Assembly (NCBI GenBank): GCA_028284905.1
Contig: JANQQU010000043.1
Span: forward strand, 248,001 to 312,000
From: Calditrichia bacterium
GTDB taxonomy: Bacteria; Calditrichota; Calditrichia; RBG-13-44-9; J075
Direction of reading: 5' to 3'
DNA length: 64,000 bases
Both the position numbers and the translations under genes were made by a program. Positions within the stretch are counted from its first letter, which is position 1, and each line of letters starts with the position of its first letter. This document shows positions 17,901 to 25,369 of the stretch, in pieces. The notes under the pieces are model-generated. The model ran no database searches, was not told where the DNA came from, and saw nothing but the letters and a program-made list of their open reading frames with translations.

Positions 17901-17962
17901 CAGAGCAGAAGCAGGGCGCTCAGTTGTCTGTTCGTTTTACACCTTAAAAATAAAGTAATCAT
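14903..17962 (-). CDS. secreted double-domain amidohydrolase
   Basis: 1019 aa with a signal peptide (LSALLLLCLLLGSSLSISAQ). Two amidohydrolase modules are fused. The first (about residues 45-450) is degenerate: GLIESYSHLGIAKP replaces the GLIDxHxH site. A beta-rich insert (about 450-550) and an acidic Glu/Lys linker follow. The second module (about 580-990) looks catalytic: TPGLIDAHSHAAVDG, then HCHSYRQDEI, a further His in QHVLEGYKV, and the Asp in NSDSNELSRRM, ending with GSLEVGKDADFAIW. The C-terminus is His-rich (KIHHSHHWHDDDE), possibly a metal-collecting tail. First gene of a three-gene operon. Hydrolysis of a cyclic amide or a dipeptide in the periplasm is likely; the substrate is unknown. 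Confidence 0.87.
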   Translation of the reverse strand: MITLFLRCKTNRQLSALLLLCLLLGSSLSISAQTTTPTTGLRDNAPTYHALTNARIVTAPGKEIPKGVILLKAGIIKAVGEKIEIPADARVWDYSGRTIYPGLIESYSHLGIAKPDPKAEKGPEHTLAHWNPFVLAARNVLENFQPKEKDISALRAKGYTSALVVPRQGIFRGSSALVSLGKTIGKAQIINPEAAQHISFRKGISQSGYPNSLMGSIALIRQILLDAQWYQSAQAAYRQNPTQPAPAADEALLALQGVINNKIPVIFEVATENNLLRALTIAREFNLSINVKGSGREYFHIAALPHPQLNTLILPTDFPDKLALDTPESSLDLSLLQLQHWEQAPTNPAKIAAAGVPFALTKPDFAKELPRAKTAGLTEKDALAALTTTPAKMLGVDNILGSIAVGKRAHLLVSDKGLFEKGREILDVWVDGERFQIKDQTALDVSGKWQASLNFPNASHSLALSFSGKAAKTKGKIVRDSLEIPLKNFSNTLNQIRFSTSGDSLGHPGTVGLSATVIDGKMTGIGDLPDGQTFTWTATWEAAPEAAEKEEHSEEEKVDKTPGNYMGIGAYFQRGTPEQPAGVLVKNATIWTSGPQGTLENADIHIVKGKIAAVGQSLSGGKNDLVIDAAGKHITPGLIDAHSHAAVDGSVNEGGQAVSAEVRIRDVIDQFDIAMYRQLAGGLTVINILHGSANPIGGQNAVLKLRWGADAEGLLLKEAPEGIKFALGENVKQSNWGDNFTTRYPQTRMGVQQIIRDRFKAAREYQDHWTKFSSQKKKRGVIPPRRDLELEALLEILNGERFIHCHSYRQDEILMLVRVAEEFGFRIATFQHVLEGYKVADELATHNFGASTFSDWWAYKFEVFDAIPHNGALMHHAGVNVSFNSDSNELSRRMNTEAAKAVKYGGVSPADALKFVTINPAQQLGIDQHTGSLEVGKDADFAIWNGPPLSTYSSCEQTWIEGRKYFDIADDREMQAAVIAERARIIEKYRKTATSGGKGKMPAKRAKIHHSHHWHDDDE

Positions 17963-18042
17963 TCAAACCCTCACTAAGTAATGATGAAATGCTTGTATAT
18001 GCTCATAAAGTGTTTAGTCTCTGGAAATGCCGCACGCCATTT

Positions 18043-18648
18043 TTAGGCTTCCTGCCAATTGTCCGGATGAATTTCCCAGGGTTTCACATCCGGTTCGTGA
18101 TCGACAGATAGCGCATCTGCAATGCGATTGATGTAATTGAAGTAACTGATTACCTGGGTTGCGTCGTGAATCGCAACATCATCCAGGCCAAGGTTGCGCA
18201 AGTGAACGATGTCAGCCTCCGCCATTTCTCTCGGTCGCAATGTTAATTTTTCTGCATACTCACAAAGGGCAATGTCAATATTGGATAATCCGGCTTTTCG
18301 CCAATCGACGGTAATATGATGCACAAATAAATCCGCAGTCCGCTCATCAGTAATGCCAAAATCTTTAACCTCTTCACGGAGGTCATGCGCATGCGCCCGC
18401 CGTCAATAGTGACAATGATTTGCGGAGGACACAACGACCGCGAGCATCTCTCGTTGGCCGCGGCTCAAAGGGGAACGGCCCATCATGATGGCGCCGTAAA
18501 AATCCATTGAAAATTTTAGGGTGCGGGGATTTTGCCCCATGATGCTGACAATGTTCCATATTTTGCCAGCGCGCTTAATTGCGGCATCATACTGTTTTCT
18601 GAGGAAGCCACTGGTTTCTTCAATAGAATAAACTTTAATCCAGGCCAT
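18043..18648 (-). CDS. AhpD-like peroxidase-related protein, probable selenoprotein (in-frame TGA at residue 82)
   Basis: One frame of 201 codons from ATG 18648 (GAGGA six bases before) to TAA at 18043, interrupted only by TGA at 18403-18405. The segment reads NHCHY-TGA-RRAHAHDL, so TGA occupies the second position of the CxxC active site, giving CxxU. The AhpD proton relay Glu-Cys-His keeps its exact spacing: Glu15 residues before the TGA (in REML) and His4 after it. The 119 codons after TGA are intact and match the family to its normal C-terminus; the length fits the uncharacterised peroxidase-related enzymes (about 180-200 aa). A hairpin of bacterial SECIS type begins 17 bases after the TGA. 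AhpD-like CxxU selenoproteins are an established family. The alternative is a recent nonsense mutation. No selA, selB, selC or selD is in the window. Confidence 0.78.
18366..18385 (-). promoter_or_regulatory. SECIS-like hairpin downstream of the in-frame TGA
   Basis: On the mRNA, UGACCUC pairs with GAGGUUA (7 bp, one G-U) around the six-base loop CGUGAA. The loop has G in its second position, followed by U, and this G lies 25 nt after the UGA. Bacterial SECIS elements are small hairpins inside the coding region with G in the first or second loop position, 16-37 nt after UGA; this element fits. Confidence 0.6.
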
Positions 18649-18838
18649 AACTTTCCTCACGATAATTTGCCAAAATGATGAACTAGTGAAGATGGATTGC
18701 AGAAAGATCACATCGAAAGGTGCACCTGCAAAACAGTGGAAAGTTTAACTTTTTTGGAGGACTTATCAAAACGGAATTGGCAGCTAAAATAACTTCGTGA
18801 GAAAGAAAATAAATGTGAGGAGGGAATGATATCAGTTC

Positions 18839-18864
18839 GGCCTGCGGATCGTCAGCAGCAGGCC
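18839..18864. repeat. Short inverted repeat after the CAP gene
   Basis: GGCCTGC (18839-18845) and GCAGGCC (18858-18864) form a perfect 7-bp stem with a 12-base loop, just past the stop codon of the leftward TPR-CAP gene. No T-run follows, so termination is uncertain. Confidence 0.3.
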
Positions 18865-18879
18865 AGATGTAAATAGTGA

Positions 18880-19953
18880 TTAATTGTCTGTAAATCCACT
18901 GGCGTAAGTAATAACACACATGGTTTGATAAATGGGATGAGAGCTGATGGAGGCACCTGCTACCCGGAATTCTTTACTAAAAATATTATCCCGATGGCCT
19001 CTTCCGGGAACGCCGTCATCAATGATTAATTTCATGACGAACATGCGGGCGCTGTTGTCGCCATAGGCAATATTCTCTCCCGATAGGCCTTCCCAAATAC
19101 CATAGCGTTCCATTCTTTCGTAGGGCTTGCTGCCATCACCACCAATATGCCCGGTTTTTCCACTGCGGCTTTGGTCGCGCACGTGATCGCGGGCAGCGAG
19201 TGACATGCCAATCGACATGCGCATCGCAGGAAGAGAGGCTATTCTTTTTAGGTAGCTGATTGCTTCATCCAACGCTTTTACGCCTTCATGGGTTCGTTCC
19301 GGCGTTTCCCCGGGAATGCGGAGGAGGTCGCCATGGTAATACGGGCGGAGTTTTTCCAAATGGCGGGCATAAGCGGAAGGGTTTTGCCGGGCAAGGTTCA
19401 TCTCCCGAATCACTTCCATTTCCATTTGCGATAATTTATGGCGGGATGTTTTTCCTACTGCCCGTTGCCGCGAGTGATGGACCGGCTTAAGTGATGGCTG
19501 GCCGGGCTGGCGAAGAAGGTTCTCTTTGTAAGTATTCAGATCTTTGCTGTCAGGAAATTTGTTGAGGCCTTCTGTGCAATATCGTAATGCGGTTTTTTTG
19601 TCGTTGTAGCGGTCATAGGCAATTTGTGCCAGGGTGTAGAAGGAACGATAAGTGGCATTGCCGGTTTTTAAAGCTTGTTTACAATAATGCCGGGCTTCAT
19701 TATACTTTTGCTGTTTTTTGTAAACGATAGCAACCGCTTCCAGCGCGTTAACAGTACCGGAAAGGTTTTTGGTTTGTTTACAATGAATTAATACCTCTTT
19801 ATACAAGCGTAATGCCTGGGTATAATTCTGTTGCTGCAGTGCGATGTTCGCTTTCTGCCATTTCTTCTGTGGTGTGAGTCTTACCGGTCCATTTGCATAA
19901 ATTCCGGAAAACAAAAAAAGTTGTATAAGCGTTACAAGTATGATGCGAGTCAT
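18880..19953 (-). CDS. secreted TPR and CAP-domain protein
   Basis: 357 aa with an N-terminal signal peptide (ILVTLIQLFLFSGIYA). Residues about 30-150 hold three or four tetratricopeptide units (ALQQQNYTQALRLYKEVL, VYKKQQKYNEARHYCKQAL, a third near AYDRYNDKKTALRYC). After a basic linker, residues about 175-355 form a CAP/SCP domain: AARDHVRDQSRSGKTGHIGG, the SGENIAYG segment and RGHRDNIFSKEFRVAG, which carry the conserved His/Glu cavity residues. CAP proteins in bacteria are secreted and of mostly unknown role. It is transcribed divergently from an L,D-transpeptidase gene 285 bp away. Confidence 0.85.
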   Translation of the reverse strand: MTRIILVTLIQLFLFSGIYANGPVRLTPQKKWQKANIALQQQNYTQALRLYKEVLIHCKQTKNLSGTVNALEAVAIVYKKQQKYNEARHYCKQALKTGNATYRSFYTLAQIAYDRYNDKKTALRYCTEGLNKFPDSKDLNTYKENLLRQPGQPSLKPVHHSRQRAVGKTSRHKLSQMEMEVIREMNLARQNPSAYARHLEKLRPYYHGDLLRIPGETPERTHEGVKALDEAISYLKRIASLPAMRMSIGMSLAARDHVRDQSRSGKTGHIGGDGSKPYERMERYGIWEGLSGENIAYGDNSARMFVMKLIIDDGVPGRGHRDNIFSKEFRVAGASISSHPIYQTMCVITYASGFTDN

Positions 19954-20238
19954 CAGCCAAATCCATTTTGCTATTTGTGGTGGAAAATATTAAAAGATCA
20001 GTGCGGTTTAAGCAAAGGATGCGCCAGGTGTTAACTTTGATTATCTCTCCCAGAGTATTCAAATAGCGCATATCTGATTATTTGAAATCAAAAATTGCTG
20101 CGAGTTTTATATAGAATAGATCAGATGTTATCACCATAGTATACTTTTGACGCTTCAACTGTGATCGGGATCATTAACCTTTTAACTTTATGAGTATTTT
20201 TACAGTGAATTTTACTTATAACTGACCAGAGTGAGCCA

Positions 20239-21024
20239 ATGATATCAGGATATTACCAACGTTCTCTTTACCTTGTTTTAACACTATTGATTTGCGGAAA
20301 TGCCCTTCTTGCACAATCCCCCAGGGAGTTCCTTGAGAAGCAAAAACGCTATCCAAGGGTCCGCAGCGCTATATCTGAAAAGCAGTATTCATTAAAGGAA
20401 AAATACGACGCTTTAGCGCTAAATCCGGATGCCACTGAATTGTTTATTCGAGTATTTAAAAAAAGTCAACTCGTGGAGTTATGGGCAAGAGCGGCGACAG
20501 CCGATTCGTTTCAATTGTTGACGACTTACGAAATTTGTAGCCTGTCCGGCCAGCCAGGACCAAAGCGCAGGGAGGGAGACCTGCAAATTCCTGAAGGGTT
20601 TTACTATATAGATCGCTTTAATCCGGCGAGTAATTTTTATCTTTCCCTGGGAATTAACTATCCAAATCAATCCGATCGAATATTAGGAGATCGTAGCCGT
20701 CCCGGCGCAGACATTTTTATTCACGGCGCCTGTGTTACAATTGGCTGTGTACCAATTACTGATGAGTGGATCAAGGAGTTGTACCTGGCCTGCGTCTGGG
20801 CGAAATCGGCGGGGCAAGAAAAGATTCCGGTCCATATTTTTCCTGATGAATTGTCCGGGGAAAAATACGATGCGCTTCGGAAAAGATTTGAAGATGAATC
20901 TACATTGCTGGACTTTTGGGAAAACCTGAAAATCGGGTATGACTATTTCCAGGAAAATAAAAAACTGCCATCTGTAACTGTGCGAGTTAAAGATGGCAGC
21001 TATTTGTTTGGAGAAGAAGATTGA
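20239..21024 (+). CDS. L,D-transpeptidase (YafK-type YkuD domain)
   Basis: 261 aa with an N-terminal signal (LYLVLTLLICGNALLAQ). The catalytic segment DIFIHGACVTIGCVPITD carries the YkuD His and Cys (HG.......GC). The preceding DLQIPEGFYYIDRFNP is typical of the YafK/COG3034 branch, whose members cross-link peptidoglycan or attach or release proteins at meso-diaminopimelate. A perfect 9-bp inverted repeat (CTGCCATCT/AGATGGCAG, 20965-20973 with 20991-20999) lies in the last codons and may serve as part of a terminator toward the convergent racemase gene. Confidence 0.88.
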   Translation: MISGYYQRSLYLVLTLLICGNALLAQSPREFLEKQKRYPRVRSAISEKQYSLKEKYDALALNPDATELFIRVFKKSQLVELWARAATADSFQLLTTYEICSLSGQPGPKRREGDLQIPEGFYYIDRFNPASNFYLSLGINYPNQSDRILGDRSRPGADIFIHGACVTIGCVPITDEWIKELYLACVWAKSAGQEKIPVHIFPDELSGEKYDALRKRFEDESTLLDFWENLKIGYDYFQENKKLPSVTVRVKDGSYLFGEED

Positions 21025-21050
21025 AGTTAGTTTGGCCGGTAGGCTTCGAT

Positions 21051-21749
21051 TTATTCTCCGAATAAACGATTGACAATTGCTTCCACATGTATGCCGGAGG
21101 TGTCCAGTACTGGTATCCCGGCAATCATCGGCTCTTTAATAATTAGCGGAAGTTCTGTGCCGCCAAGAATGATGCCTTCGATGGTTTCTGTGCTTTTCAT
21201 CCTGGCGACGATCTTTTTCAAGCCTGCCCTGGTTTCATCGAGAAGTATACCATTGACCAATTCATTTAGATATTTATCATGAATAAAATGCTGAGCATCC
21301 GGATCCGGCAATGCAAGTTCAAGCGCGTGCCTTGCGGCCGCGACCTGGTAGAATTCACCCTGCATGGTAAAGCGTGTGCCAAATAATCCCAACCGTTTTA
21401 GTCCCAGCTGATTTGCCCGGCGACACGTTGCATCCAGTATGCTGATCATTGGTAATGGAGATTGATCCCGCACCTGATCATAGACGATATGCGCTGTATT
21501 GGAAGACAATACTGCAAAGTCTGCACCGGCATCGGCAAGTTTGCCGACTGCGTATGCCATCTCCGTCGCGAGCATATCAAATCGGCCTTCATGAATATGA
21601 TCGAGAACTCGCTTCAGATTCATGCTGTTAATGATGATCTGCGGATAGTTGCCAAACGGATCCCTCCGCTTGAAAGCTGTATTTAGCCGAGCATAATAGT
21701 CTAGTGTTGATTCCGGACCGATGCCACCAACAATGCCAACCGTTTTCAT
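21051..21749 (-). CDS. aspartate/glutamate racemase family protein, both catalytic cysteines replaced
   Basis: 232 aa beginning TVGIVGGIGPESTLDYY, the usual start of COG1794 amino-acid racemases. The first catalytic site, normally CNTAH, reads SSNTAH, and the second, normally GCTE, reads GGTE. Both cysteines that abstract the alpha proton are therefore missing. Members with one cysteine replaced are known to be stereospecific; one with neither may use another chemistry or be a non-racemase. The ATG overlaps the stop of the EamA exporter gene by 4 bp, so the two are translationally coupled. Confidence 0.84.
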   Translation of the reverse strand: MKTVGIVGGIGPESTLDYYARLNTAFKRRDPFGNYPQIIINSMNLKRVLDHIHEGRFDMLATEMAYAVGKLADAGADFAVLSSNTAHIVYDQVRDQSPLPMISILDATCRRANQLGLKRLGLFGTRFTMQGEFYQVAAARHALELALPDPDAQHFIHDKYLNELVNGILLDETRAGLKKIVARMKSTETIEGIILGGTELPLIIKEPMIAGIPVLDTSGIHVEAIVNRLFGE

Positions 21750-22795
21750 GCCGGTTCCTTTCTGATCTGAACAAGCTTTCGATTAGCCAAATGCCGCAAG
21801 TTACGCACCGATCTGCGTCGGATTAATCGTCTGCGAATGGCTGCTTTTTCCTGGGAAATTACCGGTGCATTTACTTTTTTGGTTGTGCTCGGTGAGCGTT
21901 TTCCAAAAGTGATCAGAACGACGGAGAAAACAATTACGCCACTGGCAATCAATGTTTGCATGGTGATCGGTTCCGAAGCTAATGCCCAACCAAGAAATAC
22001 TGCGACAACCGGATTAACATAAGCATAGGTTGCGACCAGTTCTGCCGGTGCATTTTTTAACAACCAAAGGTAGCAGGTAAATCCAATCATAGCGCCAAAA
22101 ACAATTAAATATGCCAGGGCTGCCCAGGATTTTGCAGTTACCTCCGAAAATGAAAACGCCTGCCATTCGCCGCCAATGAGACCAGTGGCTGTAAGCAGTA
22201 GTCCACCGGCAAACATCTGCATACCCACTGAAAGTAATGCGTTGCCTGGCAGGTCTGCTTTCTTCGAATACAAGGAACCAATTGCCCAGAAAAATGCAGC
22301 AAGCAATATGGCAATAACGCCTAAAGTGTCAATCGCGTATGCCTCGCCTTCACCGCCTTGCCCGGCAAGCAGAACAATGCCAATAAAACCGAATAATAAG
22401 CCTGCGAAAATCATTTTGTTAGGACGGGCATTTTTCAGCCAGAGCCAATCCAGCAATACCAGCCAGATCGGGGTTGTTGCAACGATGAGCGCCGCGATTC
22501 CGGAGGAAACATATTGTTCTGCCCAGGATAATAAACCGTTACCGCCCAGCAGAAGCAGTCCGCCGATGAATGTCGCACTCCACCATTGACGCCGGGTAGG
22601 TTTGGCTTCACCGCGAAATCTTGCCCATCCATATAAAAGTGCGCCGGCAATAAGAAAGCGTATGCCACACATTATAAATGGTGGTATCGTTTCTATCGCA
22701 AACTTTATCCCGAGATATGTTGACCCCCAAATTACATAAACGATTCCTAATGCTAATATAATCCCCATTGATGTATTTCTTGATGCTGCCTTCAT
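21746..22795 (-). CDS. EamA/DMT-family exporter (YedA-like)
   Basis: About 349 aa with ten membrane helices in two EamA repeats (ALGIVYVIWGSTYLGIKFAI and, in the second half, LAAFFWAIGSLYSKKADLPG and TYAYVNPVVAVFLGW). The C-terminal 40 residues are strongly basic and cytoplasmic. I prefer ATG 22795, which has AAGGGG six bases before it; an ATG at 22810 lacks such a site. DMT exporters of this type release amino acids or metabolites. The coupled racemase-like gene and the nearby MocR regulator support an amino-acid-related substrate. Confidence 0.86.
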   Translation of the reverse strand: MKAASRNTSMGIILALGIVYVIWGSTYLGIKFAIETIPPFIMCGIRFLIAGALLYGWARFRGEAKPTRRQWWSATFIGGLLLLGGNGLLSWAEQYVSSGIAALIVATTPIWLVLLDWLWLKNARPNKMIFAGLLFGFIGIVLLAGQGGEGEAYAIDTLGVIAILLAAFFWAIGSLYSKKADLPGNALLSVGMQMFAGGLLLTATGLIGGEWQAFSFSEVTAKSWAALAYLIVFGAMIGFTCYLWLLKNAPAELVATYAYVNPVVAVFLGWALASEPITMQTLIASGVIVFSVVLITFGKRSPSTTKKVNAPVISQEKAAIRRRLIRRRSVRNLRHLANRKLVQIRKEPA

Positions 22796-22917
22796 TTGCT
22801 TCCCCTTCATTAGCTGCTTTCAGCTGGTCACGGTCATAAATTAGATATGTTTGATATGCCCTTAATCTGAACCTCCCGGATTGCAATAACAATCCGCTTC
22901 TTGCTTAATTTCTCATT

Positions 22918-23166
22918 TTAGAGCGAACATCCACAAGGAATTCGCTGATCAATTTGAGAATACCTGCTTGGCCTGGATTTTCGTTTAAAACAGATGAACA
23001 AATACGGACCTCTGGTGTTCATTCCCCGGAAAGTCCAGCCATTCTTCCAATAATCCTGTATATTTTTGCGGATATCTTCTTTCAGGTTTTTTGCCGAAAG
23101 ATAGGTCCGCAATAATAGCTTTTCTGTTTTCCAGGATGTTGCTTGTCTTTCGGTGTTCTGGCGCAT
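22918..23166 (-). CDS. small basic protein, unknown function
   Basis: 82 aa, rich in Lys and Arg, with no signal peptide or membrane segment. A near-perfect ribosome-binding site (AAGGAGG, seven bases before ATG) argues that it is real. It lies between the EamA operon and the MocR regulator, on the same strand as the former, 107 bp upstream of mocR in divergent orientation. The C-terminus holds two Cys residues (IPCGCSL). I do not recognise a family. Confidence 0.5.
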   Translation of the reverse strand: MRQNTERQATSWKTEKLLLRTYLSAKNLKEDIRKNIQDYWKNGWTFRGMNTRGPYLFICFKRKSRPSRYSQIDQRIPCGCSL

Positions 23167-23186
23167 CTTAGTGCCTCCTTTTTTAT

Positions 23187-23262
23187 GGTCGATTTAAAAT
23201 ATAATTATTTTGGCACTTGCAAAAGAGCCATTTTGTGTTAAATTGGTAGGGCCGATTTAAAA
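23187..23262. promoter_or_regulatory. Direct repeats, candidate MocR binding sites
   Basis: GGTCGATTTAAAA (23187-23199) and GGCCGATTTAAAA (23250-23262) match at 12 of 13 positions, in the same orientation, 63 bp apart (six helical turns). They flank the likely promoter between the divergent small gene and mocR. MocR/PdxR-type regulators typically bind direct repeats. Confidence 0.5.
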
Positions 23263-23272
23263 GGGGTAAATT

Positions 23273-24760
23273 ATGGCAAAAATGACACGTGAACTGGTGC
23301 TTGCCGGTTTAAATCTCGATGCTGAAGCAAATATGCCGATGTATCGGCAACTCTATGAATATTTGCAACAAGCGATATTGAATGGTCGCTTACGTCCCGG
23401 GCAACGGCTCCCTGCGACCCGAATTCTTGCTGCTGAACTGGGTGTATCCCGCAATACGGTGATGCTCGCTTTTGATGATCTTTTAAGTGAAGGATATCTT
23501 GAAGGGCGTACCGGTTCCGGTACTTATATAACGGAAACATTGCCCGACAACCTCCTTCAAGTACCGAAGGAAGCGGAGAGAGAGAAGCCAACCTGCCCCC
23601 ATGAAATCGGATTTTCTCAACGCGGTGCCATTCTCACAGAAATGCCGATTGGCACTATTAATAGCCGAGATGATATCCGCCCCTTCCAGCATGGCTTGCC
23701 AGCGTTAGATGAATTTCCATATGACGTTTGGTCCCGACTGGCAGCCCGGCAGTTGCGGTCGATGCCATCCCATGGACTCAGTTACAACTGCGCGGCTGGT
23801 TTTCCACCATTGCGGGAAGCAATTGCCGACTATTTACGCACGGCCCGGGCTGTCCGCTGTGAAGCATCCCAGGTGATCATTGTTAATGGGGCCCAGCAAG
23901 CACTGAATATGGTAACCAGATTGTTGCTCGATGCTGGCGATGCTGCCTGGATGGAGGACCCCGGCTACATAGGCGCTTTGCGGGCGATGCTCGGCGCCGG
24001 TGTCCGTCCGATTCCGATTCCAATTAATGAGGAGGGGCTGGACGTCGAATATGGCCGCGGTCTCGATAGTGGCGCTCGTCTGGCATACGTAACGCCTTCA
24101 CATCAATTCCCACTTGGCGTAACAATGAGTGTTTGCCGGAGGCTGCAGCTACTCGAATGGGCGGAAGAAAACGATGCCTGGATAATGGAGGACGATTACG
24201 ATAGCGAATATCGGTATTGCGGGCGGCCGCTGTCTTCCTTGCAGGGACTGGATGTGAACGAGCGGGTGATTTATCTCGGGACTTTTAGCAAAGTGCTTTT
24301 CCCCGCTCTGCGAATGGGCTACCTAGTAGTTCCGGAGAATATGGCTGAAGGATTTATCGCTGCTAAAACAGTGATAGACCGCCATAACCCAACCTTTGAA
24401 CAAATGGTGCTTACCAGCTTTATTGAAGAAGGCCACTTTACCCGTCATATTCGCCGGATGCGGCTGTTATATGAAGCCCGTCAGGAAGTGATGTGTCAGG
24501 CGATTGAAGAAGAATTTAAGGGGCAGTTAAGAATCGACTTTGCTGATGCCGGTATGCATGTTGTCGTTTGGCTGCCGGAAGAGTGGGATGACCAAACTGC
24601 TGCCAGACGCGCTGAGGAAGCCGGTATTGTAACTGCACCCATTTCCGGCTATACTGAGATGCATAAACAACCCCCGGGATTGGTGTTGGGATATGCCGGT
24701 TTTAGTGAGAAAAAAATTCGAAGCAGCGTTCGTCGCCTAGCCGTAGCTTTGGGAATGTAG
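23273..24760 (+). CDS. MocR-type PLP-dependent transcriptional regulator
   Basis: 495 aa. The N-terminal GntR winged helix (residues about 20-85: MYRQLYEYLQQAILNGRL, RLPATRILAAELGVSRNTV) is joined to a class I aminotransferase fold. The PLP-binding lysine lies in GTFSKVLFPALRMGY, and EDDYDSEYRY is the typical Asp-bearing segment. MocR proteins sense an amino acid or vitamer as an external aldimine and often control a divergent transporter; the EamA/racemase operon is the obvious target. AGGGG precedes the ATG. Confidence 0.92.
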   Translation: MAKMTRELVLAGLNLDAEANMPMYRQLYEYLQQAILNGRLRPGQRLPATRILAAELGVSRNTVMLAFDDLLSEGYLEGRTGSGTYITETLPDNLLQVPKEAEREKPTCPHEIGFSQRGAILTEMPIGTINSRDDIRPFQHGLPALDEFPYDVWSRLAARQLRSMPSHGLSYNCAAGFPPLREAIADYLRTARAVRCEASQVIIVNGAQQALNMVTRLLLDAGDAAWMEDPGYIGALRAMLGAGVRPIPIPINEEGLDVEYGRGLDSGARLAYVTPSHQFPLGVTMSVCRRLQLLEWAEENDAWIMEDDYDSEYRYCGRPLSSLQGLDVNERVIYLGTFSKVLFPALRMGYLVVPENMAEGFIAAKTVIDRHNPTFEQMVLTSFIEEGHFTRHIRRMRLLYEARQEVMCQAIEEEFKGQLRIDFADAGMHVVVWLPEEWDDQTAARRAEEAGIVTAPISGYTEMHKQPPGLVLGYAGFSEKKIRSSVRRLAVALGM

Positions 24761-24764
24761 TGAA

Positions 24765-24803
24765 TCGTTGTTCGTTGCTCGTTCCTTGAACAATGAACAA
24801 CGA
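24765..24803. repeat. Long intergenic hairpin between convergent genes
   Basis: TCGTTGTTCGTTG (24765-24777) pairs with CAATGAACAACGA (24791-24803), 13 bp with one wobble, and the loop itself holds GTTC/GAAC. It lies right after the mocR stop. There is no T-run, so it may be an intergenic repeat family rather than a terminator. Confidence 0.45.
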
Positions 24804-24805
24804 AA

Positions 24806-25279
24806 TTATTTCCGGGTTTCCGGAATGTCCAGATGGATAATTTCCGGTTCGATCTTATTGCCACGGATGGTAATTCTGCCTATAGTAACCGGCAAAGTAA
24901 AACGTCGCCTGCCTGCGCTGCCGGGATTAAAGAAATAAACTCCGTCCTGCTTTTCTATTTCCGGCCGGTGGGAATGGCCATAAATTACCGCGGAAAAACC
25001 TGCTGCTGCCGGATTTAAGTCGAGTGTTTCAATGTCATGGAGTACGTAGAACATTTGATCGTCAATTTCCAGAACATTCGTTAAGGGATATTGATAACAC
25101 CATTCCTCTCTGTCAACATTACCACGCACTGCAATTACCGGGGCAATTTCTTCTAGTCTGGCGATGATTTCCGGTTCGCCAATATCACCCGCATGAATAA
25201 TTGCCTGCGATCCTTCAAGTGCCGCTAACGCTTCCGGCCGGAGCAGGCCATGTGTGTCAGAAATAACGCCGATTATCAT
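24806..25279 (-). CDS. metallophosphoesterase (YfcE/MJ0936-like phosphodiesterase)
   Basis: 157 aa, a complete small calcineurin-like phosphoesterase. The metal ligands appear in order: SDTHG (residues 7-11), HAGDIG (30-35), RGNVD (52-56), LHD (near 80) and YGHSHRP (near 99-105). Family members cleave phosphodiesters of nucleotides with Mn or Ni in the cytoplasm. The cellular substrate is not known. Confidence 0.9.
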   Translation of the reverse strand: MIIGVISDTHGLLRPEALAALEGSQAIIHAGDIGEPEIIARLEEIAPVIAVRGNVDREEWCYQYPLTNVLEIDDQMFYVLHDIETLDLNPAAAGFSAVIYGHSHRPEIEKQDGVYFFNPGSAGRRRFTLPVTIGRITIRGNKIEPEIIHLDIPETRK

Positions 25280-25369
25280 TTGATCCCCAAGTTATAAATG
25301 TTGCTAAAAATATACCTGTGTCGATTAAAATTCCAGCAATATTTCTTTTGTCTGCGCTATAATACAAAA

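Noticed and set aside
18243-18434. Separate small frames replacing one AhpD gene, i.e. a pseudogene split by a stop
   Set aside because: The two family-like halves are in one frame, the only interruption is TGA at the active-site cysteine, and a SECIS-type hairpin follows. A nonsense mutation remains possible but is the less simple reading.
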